DNA of 64,000 nt, from contig NC_090751.1 in the NCBI RefSeq assembly GCF_036898095.1, positions 48,784,053 through 48,848,052 of the forward strand, in the 5' to 3' direction. Numbering within the stretch: the stretch's first letter is position 1; each line of letters begins with the position of its first letter. This document shows positions 58,227-64,000 of the stretch, piece by piece. This DNA is from Palaemon carinicauda (lineage: Eukaryota > Arthropoda > Malacostraca > Decapoda > Palaemonidae). Both the position numbers and the translations under genes were made by a program. A model generated the notes under the pieces. The model was not told the DNA's origin and ran no database searches. It worked only from the letters and a program-made list of their open reading frames with translations.

Positions 58227-58296
<70 letters not shown>

Positions 58297-58907
58297 ATCC
58301 CTTTCCTTTTGTTGCTTATCCAGGCGTAAGATTTACGATTGAAGATAAAAAGAACCCACTAGAATATTCAGTATTATGTAGCCATTTGAAATTAAATAAT
58401 AGTAGTATTAATTGTTTTTTTTACTCAACCATTTAATTAATATCCCTACTTTTAACTATAATTACGAATTATAAGCATAAAGAAATTATATTAACTTTGA
58501 AAAATTATCATTAGTGAAATGACCGCTCAGGGCAAAAAAAGCGTGATTATCGTACAGCAGCCTAGTGCACACTTGCGCCTACTGGCCGTGTTTACGTGTG
58601 GGAGTGTCATCATGGATATACAGTACTATACTGTAATTTTTAACTATTGCTAGATACGTACTGTATCAAACCTTGAAAACCCTTTTTTGTTTTTTGTATC
58701 TATAGGAAATAATTCTACATCATTCAGAAAATACTGAAAACAGTAAGCTATGCATAGTACAGTAGTAAATACTAGTCATAGAAAATTATCAAAACTTTAA
58801 CAACTTTTTATTGTTTTATTTATCCATAAAAGAAATTTTGTACAGTATTTTATAAAAAAAAATCTATAAGAAAGATTTCTTACAGTATTGTTAAGATAAA
58901 AGCTACA

Positions 58908-59003
<96 letters not shown>

Positions 59004-59197
59004 TACATACATACACACATACATACACACACAGTGTATATACAGTATATATATAGCTAGAAAGCTAGAAATGGAGTGAAAAAAAAATTGACGGGTAGGT
59101 TGCTGTTTGCCGCCATGATGTGTTTCGAAATATACGAATTTCCAATTACACGAGGCCTTTCATCGACCAAATTCTCGCATAATTCGGGACCCTACTG
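56434..59197 (+). mobile_element. Tigger-type non-autonomous DNA transposon, copy B
   Basis: 2764 bp with TA at 56432-56433 and 59198-59199, and ends identical in type to copy A. It is nearly the same throughout, differing mainly in microsatellite lengths and scattered substitutions (for example GAAGATAAAAAGAACCCACT at 58340 against AAAGATAAAAAGAACCCATT). It is inserted 43 bp after copy A's right end, at a different TA of the same satellite unit, so the two are separate insertions rather than a tandem duplication. Confidence 0.85.
57805..58164 (+). pseudogene. piggyBac-like N-terminal fragment inside Tigger copy B
   Basis: The same frame as in copy A (start equivalent at 57868, MKGLKRKVISLDEIND), with one visible change in the acidic part (FDVESEND in A, FDAKSEND here). 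It runs into the GA array at 58100. Preservation of the frame in both copies may reflect youth rather than function. Confidence 0.4.
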
Positions 59198-59399
59198 TAT
59201 GTCTAGATATGGATAAATATCCATACAACATAGTATTCATATAGAAATAAATTTCCACCCAGTGGCGAATGCGCCAACAGTGTCACATTTCATGAATACA
59301 AGTGTCGCACTATACCCCAGAAGATAATACATTAAATGACTGGTCTTTAAAATTGCTTTTTAAGAGTTATACAGCTGATCCCAGCCTGTGAATAGGATC

Positions 59400-60480
59400 G
59401 CTAACCAAAGTTCAAGGAACATCCAGACTTATGTCCCCTTTGTGTTACAGAAGGTTCGCCTGCATGGTTCCCATCAGGATGATGATGATTCTCTCTGGCC
59501 TGCAAGAGAGGCTCTCCGCCCTTGGGTATCGAGGTTGGGAAGGAATGCTCCATCTAGAGGTCCCTATCTCCTCGGAGTGTCCTCTCTAAGGTTGGACAAC
59601 GACCCCATGGACGGGCAGGTAGGTGGGGATGAGTTTTGAGCCTTCAGCTTTGCAATTACCTACGTCACCGACCTAGGACCATTAAAGGATCCTGATGTTC
59701 ATGTTACCCTGCATAAACTGTGACGGCTAAAAGCAACACATTCTAGGGAAAACCAAGGGGCTATGACGCAGCTCTAAGGTATGGTGGTGAGTCAGTGCCG
59801 TTCAGGAACTCGGATATAGGTGGTACCATAAATCTGGAGGGCATAGACGTCCTCCCTCTGGGGGACCTAGATTTTACTCCCAGGTACTAGAATTCCCATT
59901 CAACGGATTCATTCGATTGAAAGAGATTGCCTTGGTTAGCTTAGACAAGGTACCGAAGGTAACGGTATTATTTCCTAAAGGGCAGGCCCGATCTGTCTGG
60001 ACCAGGATGTTGTCATCCTGGGGGGTACGATAATTCCAGGCTCTGCCCTTCCAGTTCGACCTACACGTTTGTTGGTCTGATCGGGTCAGTTGTGGGAAGT
60101 ACGTTCTGTCTGAGACCTCTATCAGACAGGAATCGATAGTCGGTTTCCCACTCGTCATCACAGCCTTCCTCTGGTTCGACGCTTTTGTATCTGACTCCCC
60201 ATCATCAGGTGGTCTACCTCACTGATTCCCCAGGTACACAGCCCAACTCCGTTGGGATGTTTTGCCTGCATACAGCCCTAGATCCGAACCCTCAGGCTCC
60301 TTTCATGGACACCAGAGAGGAAGCTACAGGAGTAGAAGACAGTCCCGCCATCAAGGCGGACCTAGGAAAAAGGGGGCTCGGAGAAGGGAAGGACCTAGAT
60401 TCACTCCCTCACAACGCGGTGGTCCCGGTAGAGGGAAGACTTTACCACTTTCGTGACCATTGGACTCGGTCTGTGGGATC
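59400..60480 (+). pseudogene. DIRS-B region upstream of RT, probably gag
   Basis: The sequence between Tigger copy B and the RT has short + frames (for example 59388-59639 and 60185-60484) with Pro/Arg/Gly-rich content such as GGPRKKGARRREGPRFTPSQ. Position suggests the gag end and linker. No domain is recognised and frames are broken. Confidence 0.3.
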
Positions 60481-60539
60481 ATAGCATAGTCTCTAACGGT
60501 TTGAGATGAAAATGGCCTCAAGGTCCTCCTCCTCCGCCA

Positions 60540-61090
60540 GTGACCTTCTCCCAGAAATCCACTCCCGTCCTGAAAGAGTACACCACAGGGTTACTCAAGA
60601 AAAAGCAATCAAAAGACTATCTCTCAGGTACGGACCTTACTTCCCCGTGGGACCGTCACCACCTCTGTCGATCTTACCGACCGCTATTAGCTTGCGCCTA
60701 TAGCTCGAAACTTCTCTTCTTATCTGGGTTTCCACCTAAGCAGGAAAGCCTTTGTGTTCAAGACATGCCCTTCGGCCTCAACATTGATCCCAGGATATTC
60801 ACAAAACTGGGAGAGGCAGTGTTAGAACAACTCAGGAACCAAGAGATACAGATCATTGCTTATCTGGCCGGTTGACTCATTTGGGCCCGGCCGGCCATAG
60901 AAGGCAACAGAGCTACGAAGGAATTACTTCGATTGCTCGACAACCTGTGATGTTGGGTCAATCTCCATAAGTCTCGCCTGCGACCATCAGGCCACTTAGA
61001 ATGGTTAGCCATTCAGTGGGACCTTTCGAAGCACACGTTGTCTCTCCCTTCCAAAAGTAAGAGGAATAGGTTCCAAGATCAAGAATTTCT
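60540..61090 (+). pseudogene. DIRS-B reverse transcriptase
   Basis: Blocks: MPFGLNIDPRIFTKLGEAVL (about 60765), IQIIAYLAG then a TGA (60872-60874) then LIWARPAIEGNRATKELLRL, and LRPSGHLEWLAIQWDLSKHT (about 60980). YLAG-stop-LIW occupies the place of the YLDDWLIW active site, so both catalytic Asp codons and the Trp codon are changed. The flanking frame is otherwise well kept. Confidence 0.7.
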
Positions 61091-61329
61091 CAAGCACAAA
61101 CAGGTGCCCAAAGAGCCTAGAAAGTATCCTCGCCCTCTTTCAATTCACTTCAGTAACAGATCTCCTAATAAAAGCCAAACTCAAGACATCAATCGATTTT
61201 GGAGAAAGAGAGCTACAGTACCTATAAGAAGACAAGGTCTCGAAGATCCCCTCTGTCTGGAAAATGAGACTACGCCCATGGTCTGAACCGAAGAACCTCT
61301 CCAAAGCGGTTCCTCTACAATTCCCACCT

Positions 61330-61770
61330 CCACAAGTGACATTCCATTCAGCCGTGTCTCTAAGTGGATGGGGGGATTTCTCCGAACATCAGATGTTTCA
61401 GGTTCTTGGTCACTAGCCGTGAAACAGTCCCATATCAATGTTCTCGAAGCCATGGCAGTGTTCTTGACCCTGAAGAGAGAGACTCCTCCGAGGTCGACCC
61501 ACATCATAGTAGTGTCAGACAGCACAGACGAGGTACACTACGGAAACAGGGGAGGATCCAAGTCACCCAACCTGAATCAGATCCTGGTCACTTTCTTCGC
61601 CTGGGCAACAGAAAAGAACTGGTTCCTGTCAGCACCTCACCTAGCGGGAGGCCAGGATGTGAGAATGGGCTCACTATCCAGGACGAGTCCCCTGGAGTCA
61701 GAATTTCATTCCGGTGGATACTCAGGCTCGTTCCAGGCATCCAGGTAGATCTATTCACATCTCAAATCAA
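61330..61770 (+). pseudogene. DIRS-B RNase H
   Basis: Frame 61368-61748: WSLAVKQSHINVLEAMAVFL (catalytic Glu in VLEAMAV), THIIVVSDSTDEVHYGNRGG (catalytic Asp in VSDST) and NLNQILVTFFAWATEKNWFL, then HLAGGQDVRMGSLSR, where relatives have a final Asp before SLSR. Next to it the other frame carries LVPGIQVDLFTSQINHKLPC, a conserved piece after RNase H. It is the best-preserved enzyme remnant in this element. Confidence 0.7.
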
Positions 61771-61899
61771 TCACAAACTTCCTTGTTATGTGACCCCAAT
61801 CCTGGACCCTCGGGCTCATGCCATGGACGCATTACCCCGGGATTGGAACCATTAGAGGAAGATTTCCCTATCTCTCCCAGTGAATCTTCTAAAAACTTT

Positions 61900-62552
61900 T
61901 ACACCGACTGCGCTCCATCCGGGGCGCAGTGGCTTTAGTACCACCTCACTGCCCAAGAACAGTTGGTTTCCTCTCCTCCTCGAGTGGAAACTCCGTCCCA
62001 TCCGGATCCCGTTCCTCAAACTGACCCGAGTATTCCAAACTCACTGTGTCAGATTACTCAAGGGTGGCCAAAACCCTAACTTTGTGGACTACAGGAAGTT
62101 GGCAGCTCGTAGAGACGCGAACATTGAACCGGAAAACGATTTCTTCATCGAATCAGACAAAAGGGACTCGACAATTCGCCAATATGATTCGGCCGTTAAC
62201 CCCCAAAATAGGTGGTCCCCTTGGAAAGTTATTCCTCTTCTCCAAGATACTTCTCTATGTCCGGTCACCACTCTCAGGGCCTTTTTAGCCACGACTGCTA
62301 CCCGATCGTCTGGCCCCTTGTTTATCAGAGAACAAGGAGGTACCATTCCCATACGTGGTATTAGGCTATAGATCCTATACTTCATTTAACAAGCCAATCC
62401 GGGATCATTGCCCCCAGAAGATGGACTTTGATGACCTTATAAAGTTCACGGGTTGGGAATCTCCTATGGTCTTCAAACGCCACTATCTAATGAACTTACA
62501 GGCTCTTAAATACCCAACAGTTGCAGCTGGGAGCCTTATTTCTCCCCAGTGA
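61900..62552 (+). pseudogene. DIRS-B tyrosine recombinase
   Basis: DTSLCPVTTLRAFLATTATR with the following SSGPLFI (62245-62325) is the typical LCPV-(A/T)LR-(Y/F)L block preceding the catalytic part. The C-terminus (62440-62552) reads FTGWESPMVFKRHYLMNLQA then LKYPTVAAGSLISPQ, where the Tyr of KRHYL is the likely nucleophile position. The middle (62360-62440) has lost the frame, so the His-x-x-Arg motif cannot be read. Confidence 0.65.
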
Positions 62553-62880
62553 TCTTTTGTTCTTCCTTTCATCCATCTCTTTTCTTCTCCCTCCTACCCG
62601 CCACTCGCACCACGACGCCGCTTCCTTGGTGGTTCGCTAGCCCTAAGTTTATTACATATTAGGTTATGTTGGTAACTATTATTGATTACCGTTGTTATAG
62701 GGTTGGGATATTCTTAGCCATGTCAGTTTTGTAGCATGTTTCCTCTGATACTCGGAGGCTTCCCTGTTATCATGTTTGTTTACCTTAATTACTTATGATT
62801 TTCTTTACATAGTGTTGTTTCTCTCCCCTCATTAAATTAGTTGTTATTGTTGGGCTTGGAAGGCATTCTCTGGTACATTT

Positions 62881-62966
62881 TCACCCGGCGCCACAGATCG
62901 ACCCAGAAAAGGGATTTTGACGAAGGAAAAATCTATTTCTGGGGAGAGACCTGTGGCGCCCGGTGA
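62881..62966 (+). repeat. DIRS-B internal complementary region
   Basis: 62881-62910 is the exact reverse complement of the left terminus (49599-49628). 62911-62966 is the reverse complement of the right terminus (63288-63344), apart from the junction. This is textbook DIRS organisation. Confidence 0.9.
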
Positions 62967-63015
62967 AACCCTTCCCCTTTATTTTACACGATCCCACCCT
63001 TTCCTTTCCAAGCCG

Positions 63016-63344
63016 TCATGACCATTACAGAAGGATGTTGTTCAGATGGCGCTCGCGTCGTGGCGATGGTGGTTGGCTAGGACCTTTGTATCGGCCCATC
63101 CCTTTGACGAAGGAATTAACTAAATGGAAGACAACCTGTGAATAGTGTTTTTCACGCGCCTTTGCTTTATACACGACACCCAAAAGGTGCTCGCGCGAGG
63201 GTAGTAACCTCAGCATTCCATGCTTTTTTCTTTCTCTGGTATAATTGGAAGGTTTTATCAGAAAAGATATATAAGAAGGACTCTTTTCACCGGGCGCCAC
63301 AGGTCTCTCCCCAGAAATAGATTTTTCCTTCGTCAAAATCCCTT
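63016..63344 (+). repeat. DIRS-B right inverted terminal repeat
   Basis: Mirror of 49599-49888, for example TTCAGATGGCGCTCGCGTCG, TTGGCTAGGACCTTTGTATC and ACCCAAAAGGTGCTCGCGCG. The outer ~50 bp (CCACAGGTCTCTCCCCAGAA onwards) differ from the left terminus, as DIRS ends usually do. Confidence 0.9.
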
Positions 63345-64000
63345 TATTTTGTCTTTGCTGTAGGAATGAAATTATCAGTTATTATTCTCTATCATGAATG
63401 GCATACTTCACTGAATCAAATTATGATGCATTTTCTAGCACACTTGTACTGTAGTATTATTCAAAGTGTTAGAATTATGTTCTGAATTAATTAATGTTGG
63501 ATTGTGGGATGCTACAATAAAATAGAGATTCTGTATCAACAACTAAAATTAAGCACATTTAATTAAACTGTCCAGTTTTCAGTCAACATTAAATATCAGT
63601 CTTTGAAACTAATCCATAAAGCAAATTTTATTAGGATTTCCATCAAGAGCCAACCCTTCAAGCCAGCCCTATAGGTAGAATTGTGTTATTTTGATAGCTT
63701 AGTTAAACTATTTATTGACTTTTAAAATTTTGAAATAACAACAGCAAAACATATGCTTTTGCATTTAGTACCATTGTACCATTTATTCTGATTATATGGA
63801 AATGATATTTTCTACAAAAACATTTGCTGTCACAGCACCTTCACTTTTAGCATTTTTATTTTTATCTATTTTTTGTTCTAATGACCATACCTCTAGCTAT
63901 TATTCAGAAACAAACACTTTTGGTAAGCCTTGTGAAAGTATAGTAATATGATTTATTTTTTATAAAATTAATATATGAAAATAGTAATAATAGTAAGGGT
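63345..64000. other. AT-rich intron, no feature seen
   Basis: VPS54 intron resuming after DIRS-B. There is no open frame or repeat of note and no convincing exon; the gene's remaining exons must lie to the right. Confidence 0.6.

Noticed and set aside
56434..59197. Copy B as a tandem segmental duplication of copy A
   Set aside because: Each copy has its own TA duplication and they occupy different positions of the satellite unit, so independent insertions fit better.

Overview
This window is animal nuclear DNA, most likely from a decapod crustacean and probably a caridean prawn. Four short exons of one conserved gene are separated by very large introns filled with transposable elements. Long TA, GA and ATT microsatellites are frequent, and there are several DIRS1-like tyrosine-recombinase retrotransposons, a group known to be widespread in decapods. 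The species call is an inference. No rRNA, tRNA, CRISPR array or operon was seen.

Host gene: four + strand exons (3199-3589, 3744-3912, 25011-25202, 49400-49497) have canonical AG/GT borders and matching phases. They encode a continuous stretch resembling the C-terminal half of VPS54, a subunit of the GARP tethering complex. The introns are 154 bp, about 21.1 kb and about 24.2 kb. The gene continues beyond both window edges.

Left part (1-15.5 kb): the 3' end of a Tigger/pogo element runs straight into about 840 bp of TA microsatellite. Then come a SINE-like decapod repeat and the first two VPS54 exons. A heavily decayed DIRS-like remnant (4.1-8.3 kb), further SINE-like copies, a LINE 3' end, a minus-strand DIRS remnant (family C, 10.6-12.3 kb, possibly with gag at 13.8-14.8 kb) and a degenerate tandem array (12.4-13.3 kb) follow.

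Middle (15.5-29.2 kb): one DIRS element (A1, 15496-23947) keeps both inverted terminal repeats and the internal complementary region, but has decayed coding regions and a LINE fragment inserted in it. Its 5' half holds dense arrays of short hairpins. VPS54 exon 3 follows, then a truncated Tigger transposase gene ending in a CT microsatellite, inserted in a second family C remnant.

Right (29.2-49.1 kb): this is a nested stack. The family C remnant was split by DIRS-A2. A second DIRS left end (A3) sits inside A2, yet only one right end remains. A Ty3/Gypsy element with identical 241-bp LTRs and a CCCAG target duplication split the A3 gag region. A minus-strand DIRS copy (D, 44.15-49.1 kb) follows.

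Far right (49.4-64 kb): after VPS54 exon 4 comes a second DIRS lineage (B, 49599-63344) with intact ITR/ICR architecture. It contains a SINE-like copy, hairpin-bearing tandem repeats, a small satellite and two Tigger-type elements. In those two elements the transposase appears to have been replaced by a piggyBac-like fragment. The most interesting observations are this cargo swap, the chimeric A2/A3 DIRS with a 182-bp self-derived duplication, the near-pristine Gypsy copy carrying three in-frame stops, and the hairpin arrays in the DIRS leaders.
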